DNA of 64,000 nt from Parapontixanthobacter sp963736595 (GTDB lineage Bacteria; Pseudomonadota; Alphaproteobacteria; Sphingomonadales; Sphingomonadaceae). The position numbers and the translations under genes were made by a program. Shown here piece by piece: positions 1 to 8,223 of this stretch. The stretch lies in contig CAVTPG010000005.1 in NCBI GenBank assembly GCA_963736595.1, positions 1 through 64,000 on the forward strand, given 5' to 3'. The notes under the pieces were generated by a model. That model saw only the letters and a list, made by a program, of their open reading frames with translations, was not told the origin of the DNA and did no database searches. The number at the start of each line of letters is the position of its first letter. The first letter of the stretch is position 1.

Positions 1-306
1 GCCCATGCCGGAAGCAAAGCACTTGCAGGCTTCCCCGCGCTCCAGCTTGGCGAGCGTGTCTTCCAGCACTTTGACAGTGGGATTGGTCCCACGCGAATAG
101 ACGCTTGCTTTGTTTTCCTGCCCCAGGTCGCGGAGCAATTCCTCCATTGTGTCGCGGCGAAATAGCGAGGCTTGCGCGATCGCGGGCATCACCATGCCGC
201 TATGTTCGGCCAATTCCTCGCCCGCACGCAGGCAGATCAGCTGATCGGCGGGGTCAATCAAGTGGTGTTTGTCTGCCTCGCCAGCATCCTTGCCCTGTAC
301 TGCCAA
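1..306 (-). CDS. Trans-sulfuration PLP enzyme, N-terminal part (runs off the window)
   Basis: Only the first 102 codons are inside the window. The reading frame shows YSRGTNPTVKVLEDTLAKLE followed by a Cys-rich FASGMG stretch, the N-terminal signature of the Cys/Met-metabolism PLP family (cystathionine gamma-synthase, cystathionine lyase, O-acyl-homoserine sulfhydrylase, methionine gamma-lyase). The YSR motif normally contacts the PLP phosphate of the neighbouring subunit. The start is a TTG at 306: the frame has a stop (TAA) shortly upstream, no ATG or GTG lies between, and GGGAGG sits about 9 bases before the TTG. The substrate-deciding and lysine-bearing parts lie outside, so the exact enzyme cannot be named. 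Confidence 0.85.
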   Translation of the reverse strand, partial: MAVQGKDAGEADKHHLIDPADQLICLRAGEELAEHSGMVMPAIAQASLFRRDTMEELLRDLGQENKASVYSRGTNPTVKVLEDTLAKLERGEACKCFASGMG

Positions 307-544
307 CTGCGTGTCCCTCCCAAAAGCTGAAACATGACCTTATGGGCAAAATGGTGGCGGGTCACTAGCGGCGGATCTGCAAATGTTCACAAAAAAGCAA
401 TGGAAACATGTTGGCTTAAGCGACAACGATAGAGCAGGCGCCAACGCCTGCTTTGCAAGCCAAAGCTGAAGCACCCACCAAAGCAAAGGGCCAGCATCTC
501 AGCCGGCCCATCGCATTATATTGAATTGCTGTCGGTTTGTTTGC

Positions 545-1777
545 CTAGATAATTGGACGCGGAGGAAGGCCTACGATTTTGCTCGTCTGACTTCTCGAAG
601 CCTCGGATTTCGTCAGCGAGCTTCCGTTACCCAGATTGCCGTCCGAGCAATTTAAGAGCTTATCGACACAATGATCGAGCCAGGTTTTCAGGACATCATC
701 ATCCCATGCGCCGAACCAGTCCGCATGAAATGTCTTGCCCGAAGTCTGCGGGTTCATGCCTTCCACGCGATCCGATGCAAAATACCAGGTCTGCCGCGAG
801 GTGGACAAATCGCCTGAACGATCAAGCGTGTCGTCGGTCGTGTACCATGCGCCCAGCGTAAAGGTCGGTACCCGGTAAGGGTGCGTCGACGGACATGCGG
901 CTTTGCCAGTGTTACGGTCGCGTACGCTATACGACATGTGCGAGCGATGATCCGCGCTGTCCAGTTCGGTTCCGTTCCAGCAAGGCGGTGCGGGAAGAAC
1001 CGCGCCGATTTTGGCGCCCGATGGACAAAAACGCGCAGCTTCTGGCAAAGTCTTGTAATGCCCAGGCACTGCACCGGCACCCTGACAATTGAAATAGACC
1101 TTGTCATCCGCGCCCGGTCCAGACGCCGATCTGCCGAACACGTAACGCAACCCGCGCGGAACGCCGATGCAGCCTTTGCCTTGCTGGCACACCGGATCGC
1201 TTGCCGGGCGACGCTTGTAATAGATCGAGATGTAATCGGGCATGACCACTTGACCTTGCCCGTTCATCATTGCCGGGATCCAATAGGCCGAGCGGTTAAG
1301 CTTGTTATTGCATGAGCTCTCGCCGCTGGTGCGCAAAGACTTATAAGTAGAATTGCCGTTGGCTTCGGTATTCCCGAAAAAGGTGTGCAGATGCGATTTG
1401 CCGGGCTGTCCGGGGAACACAATCGGATCGTCATAGGCATTATGTGTGGGGCGACAAATAAAGCGGAAAGCACCGACGACATCGGGCGCAGCCGTTTTCG
1501 GCACCTTGCCATGCACATTGATGAATTCCGCCGCATCGAAATTGGTCGCGACCGGATCAAGTTCGACAAAGCCTTTCTCATTGGCTTGGCCTGCGGGCGC
1601 TTGTGTCGGAGGAGGGGTTGGCGCGGGAGTTGGGGCCGGGGTAGGCGTTGGCGAAGGAGCGGGCACCAGAGCAATCGCTTCAGGTGCCAATGCAAGCGGC
1701 TCGTTACCGCCTTCATTACCGCAGCCAGCTATGGTTAGAATCGCCGGCAGACACGCCAGCCGCATTACATTTCGCAT
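545..1777 (-). CDS. DUF1996-domain lipoprotein
   Basis: 410 aa. The N-terminus is a lipoprotein signal with lipobox TIAGC, so the mature protein should be membrane-anchored, probably outside the cytoplasm. A Pro/Thr-rich linker (about residues 38-62) leads to a domain with FRFICRPTHNAYDDPIVFPG and KSHLHTFFGNT, the hallmark of DUF1996, seen mostly in fungal and actinobacterial secreted proteins. Several Cys residues suggest disulfides outside the cytoplasm. The function of this family is unknown. GAGGGAA lies just before the ATG. The gene stands alone, divergent from the PEP-CTERM gene at 2419. Confidence 0.85.
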   Translation of the reverse strand: MRNVMRLACLPAILTIAGCGNEGGNEPLALAPEAIALVPAPSPTPTPAPTPAPTPPPTQAPAGQANEKGFVELDPVATNFDAAEFINVHGKVPKTAAPDVVGAFRFICRPTHNAYDDPIVFPGQPGKSHLHTFFGNTEANGNSTYKSLRTSGESSCNNKLNRSAYWIPAMMNGQGQVVMPDYISIYYKRRPASDPVCQQGKGCIGVPRGLRYVFGRSASGPGADDKVYFNCQGAGAVPGHYKTLPEAARFCPSGAKIGAVLPAPPCWNGTELDSADHRSHMSYSVRDRNTGKAACPSTHPYRVPTFTLGAWYTTDDTLDRSGDLSTSRQTWYFASDRVEGMNPQTSGKTFHADWFGAWDDDVLKTWLDHCVDKLLNCSDGNLGNGSSLTKSEASRSQTSKIVGLPPRPII

Positions 1778-2418
1778 AGTTTCCCTCGCGTTTCGATCGA
1801 GGGTGAACTTTGCTTAAATGGGTAAAGGTTAGCTTAACGGCCCGACGGCTCGTCTGATTGTGGTGCGGGTCAGGGTCCAACGGAACGAAAGATCGGACAG
1901 GACACGCCAAAATCCCCGAATTCCAGGAATTTTTGCAGTCGTGAAGCACGCTGAAACACAGAAAACTGGCACCAAATGGCCACAATTCCGGGTGTGAGTC
2001 GCCTGTTCCTTACCGGAAATGGTTACCGCGTTTGCGCTTGGGTTGACGCACGCCTATATAACGAGTCGGAAATCGCAATGACGCTCCGTCGTTTTGAGGT
2101 TTTCGGTTCTGAGGACCAATGGTTAACGACTGAAAACAATCAGCGTGAACTTTCTCAAATTTGTCTCAAATTGGATCAGTTTTGTTTCATAGTGAAACAG
2201 ATTTTGAAAATTGCGACAAATCTGAAAAAAACCAATGTTTCGAGGAACATTAACGGAGTTTAAGATTCTGTTAAGTGAATTGCAGCTCGCTTCCATCGCT
2301 CAATATTGCGAGTCTCCTGAGTGGAAAAATCCGCCGGAGTTAGGGTCGCAGTTTAAAACTACGGGATCGACCGGGTTAGCCGGGCGATGCCAAACCTACG
2401 CTCAAAAGGGGTAATACT
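1778..2418. other. 641-base gene-free divergent upstream region
   Basis: This stretch separates the DUF1996 gene from the PEP-CTERM gene and is visibly more AT-rich than its surroundings between about 2100 and 2290. The only long open frame in it has no family features and is probably not coding. It holds two short inverted repeats: AATTCC-A-GGAATT (1919-1931), followed by a T run, and TGTTTCA-TAG-TGAAACA (2183-2199). A long leader or regulated promoter for the downstream secreted protein is likely. I could not find a convincing sigma-54 or sigma-70 promoter by eye. Confidence 0.5.
2183..2199. promoter_or_regulatory. Inverted repeat, possible operator of the PEP-CTERM gene
   Basis: Perfect 7-base arms TGTTTCA and TGAAACA with a 3-base centre, inside the AT-rich leader 220 bases before the ATG at 2419. 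The size and symmetry suit a dimeric regulator's binding site. No regulator is implied by the sequence itself. Confidence 0.3.
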
Positions 2419-2979
2419 ATGAAGACACTTATGCTTACGACCGCTGCGTCGTTCGCCGCAGTAGCAATGGCAACGCCAGCTGCTGCTGTAACTGAAATCG
2501 ACGGTGGTGAAATCGTTCTTGTAGAAGAAGATGGCACGGAAACCGGTACATTTGCTGCAACAGTTGATGCGGCAGACGAATTCAGCGCTACCTTCACTTT
2601 CGATCTGACTGAAGACGGCATCCTTAGCGGCACTGCCAGCACGACAACCGTGCAAATCGGCAGCCTGACCGATGTCGATTTTACATCGATCCTTCTTAAC
2701 GGTGAAGCTTTCACGATTTTCGAAGGTCCATTCGGATTTAACGAATTCGGTGCGATTGCTCAATTGCCTGCCATGGCTGGTGTACAAACACTCGTCGTGA
2801 ACGGTCTGTCACGCGGTAACGGCTCGTTCGCCGGAACGATCTCGTTCATGCCGATGGCTGCTGTTCCTGAGCCAGGCACATGGGCGCTTCTGCTCCTCGG
2901 CTTCGCAGCCGTTGGTTTCAGCATGCGTCGCAGCAAGACTACCGTTCGCGAAAGCCGCGTGCGTTACAACTTCGCCTAA
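2419..2979 (+). CDS. PEPxxWA-CTERM sorting-domain protein
   Basis: 186 aa. A Sec signal peptide (residues 1-23, cleavage near AAA) is followed by an acidic, Thr/Ala-rich beta-type middle. The C-terminus has the tripartite sorting signal: VPEPGTWALLLLG, a hydrophobic helix ending GFSMRR, then a basic tail. PEPxxWA is the variant used by sphingomonad exosortases, so this is a likely substrate of the exosortase at 3321. AAAAGGGG lies 7 bases before the ATG, and a strong terminator follows at 3006. The function of the middle region is unknown. It is the only clear exosortase substrate in the window. Confidence 0.9.
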   Translation: MKTLMLTTAASFAAVAMATPAAAVTEIDGGEIVLVEEDGTETGTFAATVDAADEFSATFTFDLTEDGILSGTASTTTVQIGSLTDVDFTSILLNGEAFTIFEGPFGFNEFGAIAQLPAMAGVQTLVVNGLSRGNGSFAGTISFMPMAAVPEPGTWALLLLGFAAVGFSMRRSKTTVRESRVRYNFA

Positions 2980-3005
2980 GCGAAGCTGAACATACAAGTT
3001 TGATC

Positions 3006-3030
3006 AGGGGAGCTTCGGCTCCCCTTTTCT
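3006..3030 (+). terminator. Rho-independent terminator of the PEP-CTERM gene
   Basis: GGGGAGC-TTCG-GCTCCCC stem-loop with a UUCG tetraloop, followed directly by TTTT. It starts 27 bases after the stop codon of the PEP-CTERM gene. Confidence 0.92.
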
Positions 3031-3216
3031 TTGCGCGCAATCTTTTTATACCGGCTTTTCGCCCCCACTCTTTCTGAAACGTCTTTTGGCATTTTCTATG
3101 CCGCCCCTGCCCTGCCTCTGCGTCTGCCTTTATTCTTTTGCGCGCCATCTTTTAAAGCCGCTAAAATTTATGTTTAGAGAGACGTTAAGGTATTGCCGTC
3201 ATTGCATCCTGAATCA

Positions 3217-3277
3217 GGACACTAATCCCGTGCGCGCCATAAGGCATTGTCGCCTTGCGCATATCCCTATAGTGTCC
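3217..3277 (+). promoter_or_regulatory. Nested inverted repeat in the exosortase leader
   Basis: Three co-axial pairings can form: GGACACT (3217-3223) with AGTGTCC (3271-3277), TGCGC (3231-3235) with GCGCA (3257-3261), and AAGGC (3241-3245) with GCCTT (3252-3256) around a 6-base loop. The order is consistent with one bulged hairpin in RNA, or a compound operator in DNA. No T run follows, so it is not a simple terminator. Confidence 0.4.
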
Positions 3278-3320
3278 CACTTGTCTTAACAGGGCAGGGC
3301 AACTTGGAATTTTGACGACT

Positions 3321-4220
3321 ATGGCAACCGTAATCGCAGCAGAAAATGATGGCAGGCAGGCCGCACCCGGTTTGCCCAACATCTTTACGCCTGCTTCCAT
3401 TATCCTTCTTATCGGCATGGCGATTTTCGTTCTGCCGACCATGCTGTTCGTAGCCAAGGAAGGCTGGAGCGGCGAAGAAGGTGCGCATGGGCCGATCATC
3501 CTGTTCACTGGATTGTGGCTGTTGTGGCGCGAATGGTCGCCCATCCGCCATTTGGCCAAGCCCGCCCCGATCGGCTACGTCGTCGCGGCGCTGGGCGTAC
3601 TTGTCCCGCTTTACGTTTTCGCCCGCATAACCGAGATCGTCGAGATCGAGGCCTATCTGATGTACGCCGTGCTGATCGTCGTATTATATAGCATTATCGG
3701 CGGTGCTGCGATCAAGAAACTGTGGTTTCCGCTGCTCTACCTTGGCTTTGCGTTTCCGCCGCCTGACACATTGGTTGCCGCAATCACCGTGCCGTTGAAG
3801 ATTGAATTGTCGCGCATCTCGATCGCGTTCCTCAATCTGCTCGGCTATCCGATCGGCGGCGAAGGCGTCCGCATCTTCATCGGCCAATACGAGCTGTTGG
3901 TGGCGGCCGCGTGTTCGGGCCTCAATTCGATCATTTCGCTGACCGCTATATCGCTATTCTATGTCTATCTGCGCCACCAGGCGAAGTGGCGCTATGCCGC
4001 GTTCCTGGTGTTGCTGGTCGTGCCGATCGCCATGCTCGCCAACTTTGCCCGCGTGCTGATCCTGATCCTGCTAACATATCATATGGGCGAAGCGACCGCG
4101 CAGGGCTTCCTTCATAATTTCGCCGGGATTTTCATGTTCGCCATCGCGCTCGGCTTAACCTTCGCACTGGACGAACTGATCCGGCCCATCTGGAACAAAA
4201 GGATGCGTAAAGATGTCTGA
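3321..4220 (+). CDS. Exosortase (PEPxxWA-CTERM type, likely exosortase V)
   Basis: 299 aa, about eight transmembrane segments. It has the exosortase catalytic triad: Cys198 in AACSGLNS, Arg244 in NFARVLI and His265 in FLHNFAG, each at the outer face of a membrane helix. The enzyme should cut PEP-CTERM proteins at the inner membrane. I chose the ATG at 3321; a TTG at 3312 in the same frame would add three residues but has the poorer RBS spacing. The next gene starts 8 bases before this stop, so the two are translationally coupled. The assignment to exosortase V rests on context: sphingomonad-type partner, EpsI-like neighbour, and accessory protein at 21632. Confidence 0.92.
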   Translation: MATVIAAENDGRQAAPGLPNIFTPASIILLIGMAIFVLPTMLFVAKEGWSGEEGAHGPIILFTGLWLLWREWSPIRHLAKPAPIGYVVAALGVLVPLYVFARITEIVEIEAYLMYAVLIVVLYSIIGGAAIKKLWFPLLYLGFAFPPPDTLVAAITVPLKIELSRISIAFLNLLGYPIGGEGVRIFIGQYELLVAAACSGLNSIISLTAISLFYVYLRHQAKWRYAAFLVLLVVPIAMLANFARVLILILLTYHMGEATAQGFLHNFAGIFMFAIALGLTFALDELIRPIWNKRMRKDV

Positions 4221-4929
4221 GCGCCACCCTCAAGCAACCGGCCACGCTGAAACGCGCCCGCAACAACCGCTCTTGTCGCGTCGGCATATGCTGATCGGCG
4301 GCGCATTGGCGGCGGCCTCAGGCGTGGCTTATGCCAATATGCCAGAGCCGAATGCCGAGCCGGTCGAACCCGACGAATTCGAGGATATGGTCCCCGGCAC
4401 ATTCGACGGATACGAGGTTATTTCGACCAGTGGTGTGGTCCTGCCCCCGCCTGACACATTGCGCGACCGGCTATACGACAATCTGTCAACGCGGGTCTAT
4501 TCGGCCGGTGATGATATTCCGGTCATGTTACTGCTCGCTTATAACAATACGCAGGACGGTGTTTTGCAGGTCCACCGCCCCGAAGTCTGCTATCCGGTCG
4601 GCGGTTATGATCTGTCCGAAACGCGCGAAGTTCCGTTTGCCGCGCTGGACCGCGAAGTCCCCGCCAATTTCTTCACCGCTTCCGGCCCGAACCGCGTCGA
4701 ACAAGTCGCGTATTTCACCCGGCTGGGCGATGCCTATCCACGCAGCTGGGCCGAACAGCGCCTTAGCGTGATCCGCGCCAATCTGGCCGGGAACATTCCC
4801 GACGGGATGCTCATGCGCGTCTCCATGCTATCGCGCGACAGTGAAATGTCGCTGGACCGCTTGAGCGCCTTTGCCACCCGGTTCATCACCGCCTCGCCGG
4901 TCGCCTTACAAAAACTTTTGCTCGTTTAA
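4213..4929 (+). CDS. EpsI-domain exosortase-associated protein
   Basis: 238 aa, overlapping the exosortase by 8 bases. Residues 21-44 contain a twin-arginine-like start (LSRRHMLIGG) followed by a hydrophobic segment, so the rest should be periplasmic. The middle carries VHRPEVCYPVGGYDL, matching the HxPxxCxPxxGW core of EpsI proteins that are fused to, or follow, exosortases in polysaccharide loci. The biochemical role is not established. The conserved Cys suggests redox or structural work close to exosortase. Confidence 0.88.
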   Translation: MSERHPQATGHAETRPQQPLLSRRHMLIGGALAAASGVAYANMPEPNAEPVEPDEFEDMVPGTFDGYEVISTSGVVLPPPDTLRDRLYDNLSTRVYSAGDDIPVMLLLAYNNTQDGVLQVHRPEVCYPVGGYDLSETREVPFAALDREVPANFFTASGPNRVEQVAYFTRLGDAYPRSWAEQRLSVIRANLAGNIPDGMLMRVSMLSRDSEMSLDRLSAFATRFITASPVALQKLLLV

Positions 4930-4949
4930 TTTCTTCCGAGGAACATCTT

Positions 4950-5828
4950 ATGAAACGTTCAGCCATAATCTGCCTTCTTGCCAGCGTTTCGCTGCTGGCT
5001 GCTTGCGACAAAGAGCCGACCGGACAGGTCGCCGCCGTTGTCAATGGCGAGGAAATCACTTTGCAGGAAGTGAACACCGAACTCAGCAGCGTGCCCATGC
5101 CCGACGGTGTGGACGAGGACAAATTGCGCCAGGGTGTGTTGAAACGCATCGTGGAACGCCGTTTGCTTGCACAAGCCGCGCGCGACGATGGCCTCGACCA
5201 GACGCCGGAATTTCTGATCCGCAGTCGCCAATTGGAAGACGCTTTGCTGATCCAGTTGCTACAGCAGAAAGAGCAGCGCGCCGCCGTTGTGCCAAGCGAA
5301 GGCGATATCGATACCTTCATCGCGGAAAACCCCGCGACTTTCGCCAATCGCACGATCTATACGCTCGATCGCATCCAGTTTCCCCTGCCCGGCGATCTGT
5401 CGCTGTTAAAGGCGTTGGAAGATGACAACACGATGGATCAAGTTGCCGCGACGCTGCAAAGCATGGGCATCGAGTTTAATCGCAGTCCGGCCCAGATGGA
5501 CAGCGCGCGGGTTGGTGAACAGCGTCTGGCGCAAATCCGTGCTTTGCCACCGGGCGAGCCATTCGTAACACCGGAAGGCGCGATGGTCACGGTGGCCGTC
5601 ATTACCGGGTCCGAGGCACAACCGATTTCGCCTGCACAAAGCCGTCCGGTCGCGCTTGAATCGATCCGCAATCGCGATATCGAACAGACTTTGAAAGATC
5701 GTCTGGAAGCCGAACGCTCGACCGCTGAAATCACCTATCAGGAAGGCTTCGATCCCGATGCCGAACCGGTCGCCGATGCTGCTGACACACCGGAAGAATT
5801 GGAAGGCGTCGCCGTCCCTGCGGAGTAA
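4950..5828 (+). CDS. EpsD-family peptidyl-prolyl isomerase lipoprotein
   Basis: 292 aa. Signal peptide with lipobox LLAAC, then a SurA-like N-domain containing VNGEEITLQEVNTEL and VLKRIVERRLLAQAA, and a parvulin-like C-terminal part. EpsD proteins accompany EpsI and exosortase in extracellular-polysaccharide loci and are thought to help outer-membrane or exported components fold. It starts 20 bases after the EpsI stop with GAGGAA before the ATG, so it is in the same operon. Confidence 0.85.
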   Translation: MKRSAIICLLASVSLLAACDKEPTGQVAAVVNGEEITLQEVNTELSSVPMPDGVDEDKLRQGVLKRIVERRLLAQAARDDGLDQTPEFLIRSRQLEDALLIQLLQQKEQRAAVVPSEGDIDTFIAENPATFANRTIYTLDRIQFPLPGDLSLLKALEDDNTMDQVAATLQSMGIEFNRSPAQMDSARVGEQRLAQIRALPPGEPFVTPEGAMVTVAVITGSEAQPISPAQSRPVALESIRNRDIEQTLKDRLEAERSTAEITYQEGFDPDAEPVADAADTPEELEGVAVPAE

Positions 5829-5857
5829 TCGCTCCGCTTGATCCGCAGGCGCGCGCC

Positions 5858-5891
5858 TTTATCGGTGCGGCCTGCCGAACAGGCCGATAAA
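5858..5891 (+). promoter_or_regulatory. Hairpin covering the RBS of the next glycosyltransferase
   Basis: TTTATC...GATAAA enclose GGCCTG-CCGAA-CAGGCC, with a 5-base bulge on the left arm. The structure ends 2 bases before the ATG at 5894, and the only Shine-Dalgarno-like AGG lies in its right arm. There is no U run, so it may limit translation rather than end transcription. Confidence 0.4.
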
Positions 5892-5893
5892 CC

Positions 5894-7027
5894 ATGCGCA
5901 TCTGTTTCGCTTTGTCGGGCTTCCATCGCTATGATCGCGGGGCCGAAGTGGCCCTGTTATCGGTCGCGCGCGAACTTGTGAGCGCAGGCGACGAGGTCAC
6001 GGTGATCGGCAGCGGAGAGCCGCGCGCTGATGTGCCGTATGACTATCGCCGGATATCCGCCATTGGACGCGAGAAATTCGAGAATTTCCCCTCGCTCCCC
6101 GGTCTGCGCGACGAGACGAATTGGGAAGATGCGACCTTTGCGGCAAACCTTGCTTTGCGCGAAAAGCTGCACGGGTTCGATGCCACCATAACTTGCGGCT
6201 TTCCGCATACGAATTTGGCCTTGCGGCGGGGCCGAAAGCATGGCGCCAAGCATATTTTCGTTACACAAAATGGCGATTGGCCCGCTTTTAGCGACAAGAG
6301 CGAATATCGCCTGTTCTCTTGCGACGGGCTGGTTTGCACCAACCCGCAATATTACGAGCGCAACAAGGATCGCTGGCCCTGCGCGCTAATCCCCAACGGC
6401 GTTGATGTTACTCGCTTTGGACCTGATTCCGCTGCTGGCCAAGCCATGCGCGAACGGCTCGGCCTTCCGACAGATAAGCCGGTTGTGCTGATGGTCAGCG
6501 CCTTTATCGAAACCAAGCGCGTGATGGATGGCATTCGCGCCGTGGCCGATCTGGACGACGCATTTCTGGTCGTGGCAGGCGGCGGGCCGTTGCGCCACGA
6601 TGGCGACGGGCTGGCCGCAGATTTGCTTCCGGGACGCTACAAACGCGTTAGTATGTCCGCCGATGAAATGCCTGATTTGTATCGCGCCGCGGATATGTTC
6701 CTGCATTTGAGCAAGGTCGAATCCTTCGGCAATGTCTATCTTGAAGCATGGGCAAGCGGCTTGCCCGTGGTCGCGCATGATTACGCCCTGACCCGCTGGA
6801 TTTTGGGCGACGAGCAATTTTTGTGCGACACGGAAAACCGCGAAGAACTTTTGTCACGGATGCGCGAAGCCCTGTCGGCGCGTTCATCCGCCGGAATGCA
6901 CGGGATCGAGCAATTTACGTGGCCGGTCATCGCCGGACAATATCGCAAATTTCTGACCAAGATTACCGGCGCATCGACGATACCAGCGGGATCGATGGGC
7001 GACGCCGGTCTGCCCAAGACGGCATGA
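5894..7027 (+). CDS. GT-B glycosyltransferase, family 4 type
   Basis: 377 aa. The N-terminal half begins MRICFALSGFHRYDRGAEVALLSVA, a typical GT4 acceptor domain with a Gly-poor loop. The C-terminal donor domain has IPNGVDVTRFGPD, VLMVSAFIETKR and the E-x7-E-like motif KVESFGNVYLEAWASGLPVV that binds the nucleotide sugar. It should add a sugar to a lipid-linked polysaccharide intermediate at the cytoplasmic face. The stop overlaps the next start (ATGA at 7024-7027), so the two transferases are coupled. Confidence 0.88.
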   Translation: MRICFALSGFHRYDRGAEVALLSVARELVSAGDEVTVIGSGEPRADVPYDYRRISAIGREKFENFPSLPGLRDETNWEDATFAANLALREKLHGFDATITCGFPHTNLALRRGRKHGAKHIFVTQNGDWPAFSDKSEYRLFSCDGLVCTNPQYYERNKDRWPCALIPNGVDVTRFGPDSAAGQAMRERLGLPTDKPVVLMVSAFIETKRVMDGIRAVADLDDAFLVVAGGGPLRHDGDGLAADLLPGRYKRVSMSADEMPDLYRAADMFLHLSKVESFGNVYLEAWASGLPVVAHDYALTRWILGDEQFLCDTENREELLSRMREALSARSSAGMHGIEQFTWPVIAGQYRKFLTKITGASTIPAGSMGDAGLPKTA

Positions 7028-8223
7028 CGATCCTCACCTGGATACTGGCGCTGATCCCGACCGTCGCACTGGTCTATTTTACAATCGAAATTCTTGCTGG
7101 CTTGAAGCCGTTGTCGCGCGCCTTGCCCGATATGGCGACGCCGCGCACGACTGTGCTGATCCCCGCGCATAACGAAGCGCTGACAATCGGCGGCACGGTG
7201 CAGGCGCTATTGGACGCGCTGGACGATGAAACCGCCATTAGCGTGCTGGTCGTGGCGGATAATTGCAGCGATGACACGGCGCAGATTGCGCGCGGACATG
7301 GCGTGACCGTGATCGAGCGGCAGGATTTGACGCAGCGCGGCAAAGGCTTTGCACTGGCATTCGGGCGCGATCATTTGGCAAAGCTGCCCAGTGACGAGCA
7401 ACCGCAAGCGGTCATCGTGCTGGACGCGGATTGCCGGACGGATCGTGCAAGTTTGCAGGTTTTGGCAGGGCAAGCGCACGTGCTGCAAGTGCCGGTTCAA
7501 GCGAGCAATCTGCTGCGCTCTCACAAGCAAGCCCCGCCGATGGTGCAGATTTCCAACTTCGCGATGCTGGTGAAAAATCTGGTCCGGGCGCGCGGGATGA
7601 ACCGGATCGGGGGCGGTATTACGCTGTTTGGCACAGGCATGGCATTTCCGTGGCCGATTTTTGCCAAAGCGGCGCTGGCCAATGCCGATCTGGTGGAAGA
7701 TATGCGGCTGGCGTTGGATTTGGCGCGTGACGGCGTGAAAGTGCAACTGATCGAAGATGCGCGGATCGTCAGCGAGCCAGCCGCGGCAAAGGATATGACC
7801 GCGCAGCGTAGCCGGTGGGAGCATGGCTTTATTCAGACTGCAATGTCGCAGGCCATGCCATTGCTCGGCAGCGGATTATTTCGGTTTTCGCGGCACCTGA
7901 TGGCGATCGGGATGCACCTGCTCGTCCCGCCGTTTGCGCTGCTGTTTTTGCTGTCCGGCGTCTTGCTGGTCGTGGTTGGCGTGCTTGGCTGGCTCTCAGC
8001 GACGCTATGGCCCGCTTGGGTGCTTCTTGGTGCCCTTATGGCCGCTTTGGGTGCAGTCGTGCTTGCGTGGCTGCGCGAGGGACGTAAAGTCTTGGATTTT
8101 CAAGCTATTTTGCGCGCTCCAGCCTATATTCTATGGAAAATTCCGCTGTATCTGGGCTTTTTCAAGAACCGGCAGACCGGATGGAACCGCACGCGCCGCG
8201 AAGGTGAGGATAGCGACACTTAA
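7024..8223 (+). CDS. Membrane glycosyltransferase family 2
   Basis: 399 aa. The start is the ATG at 7024 in an ATGA overlap; the frame stays open further upstream but that part is the neighbour's sequence. An N-terminal membrane anchor precedes a GT-A domain with VLIPAHNEALTIGGT, the metal-binding VLDADCRTD, and RSRWEHG in place of the QxxRW of processive enzymes. Two or three C-terminal transmembrane segments follow. It probably extends the polysaccharide repeat. It converges with the WecG-like gene, their stops overlapping by 4 bases. Confidence 0.87.
   Translation: MTILTWILALIPTVALVYFTIEILAGLKPLSRALPDMATPRTTVLIPAHNEALTIGGTVQALLDALDDETAISVLVVADNCSDDTAQIARGHGVTVIERQDLTQRGKGFALAFGRDHLAKLPSDEQPQAVIVLDADCRTDRASLQVLAGQAHVLQVPVQASNLLRSHKQAPPMVQISNFAMLVKNLVRARGMNRIGGGITLFGTGMAFPWPIFAKAALANADLVEDMRLALDLARDGVKVQLIEDARIVSEPAAAKDMTAQRSRWEHGFIQTAMSQAMPLLGSGLFRFSRHLMAIGMHLLVPPFALLFLLSGVLLVVVGVLGWLSATLWPAWVLLGALMAALGAVVLAWLREGRKVLDFQAILRAPAYILWKIPLYLGFFKNRQTGWNRTRREGEDSDT

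Larger units (their letters stand above)
2980..3320. other. 341-base intergenic region before the exosortase operon
   Basis: It contains the terminator of the PEP-CTERM gene (3006-3030), a T-rich stretch, and a long nested inverted repeat (3217-3277) ending 43 bases before the exosortase start. Short open frames here have no RBS or recognisable features. The promoter of the exosortase operon should lie here. Confidence 0.6.

Noticed and set aside
1919..1931. AATTCC-A-GGAATT followed by T run as terminator
   Set aside because: The stem would have only six A/T-rich pairs with a one-base loop and no gene ends just before it.
1976..2263. 95-codon open frame on + in the region before the PEP-CTERM gene
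   Set aside because: No RBS, no recognisable features, and it lies in an AT-rich leader with inverted repeats; more likely non-coding.
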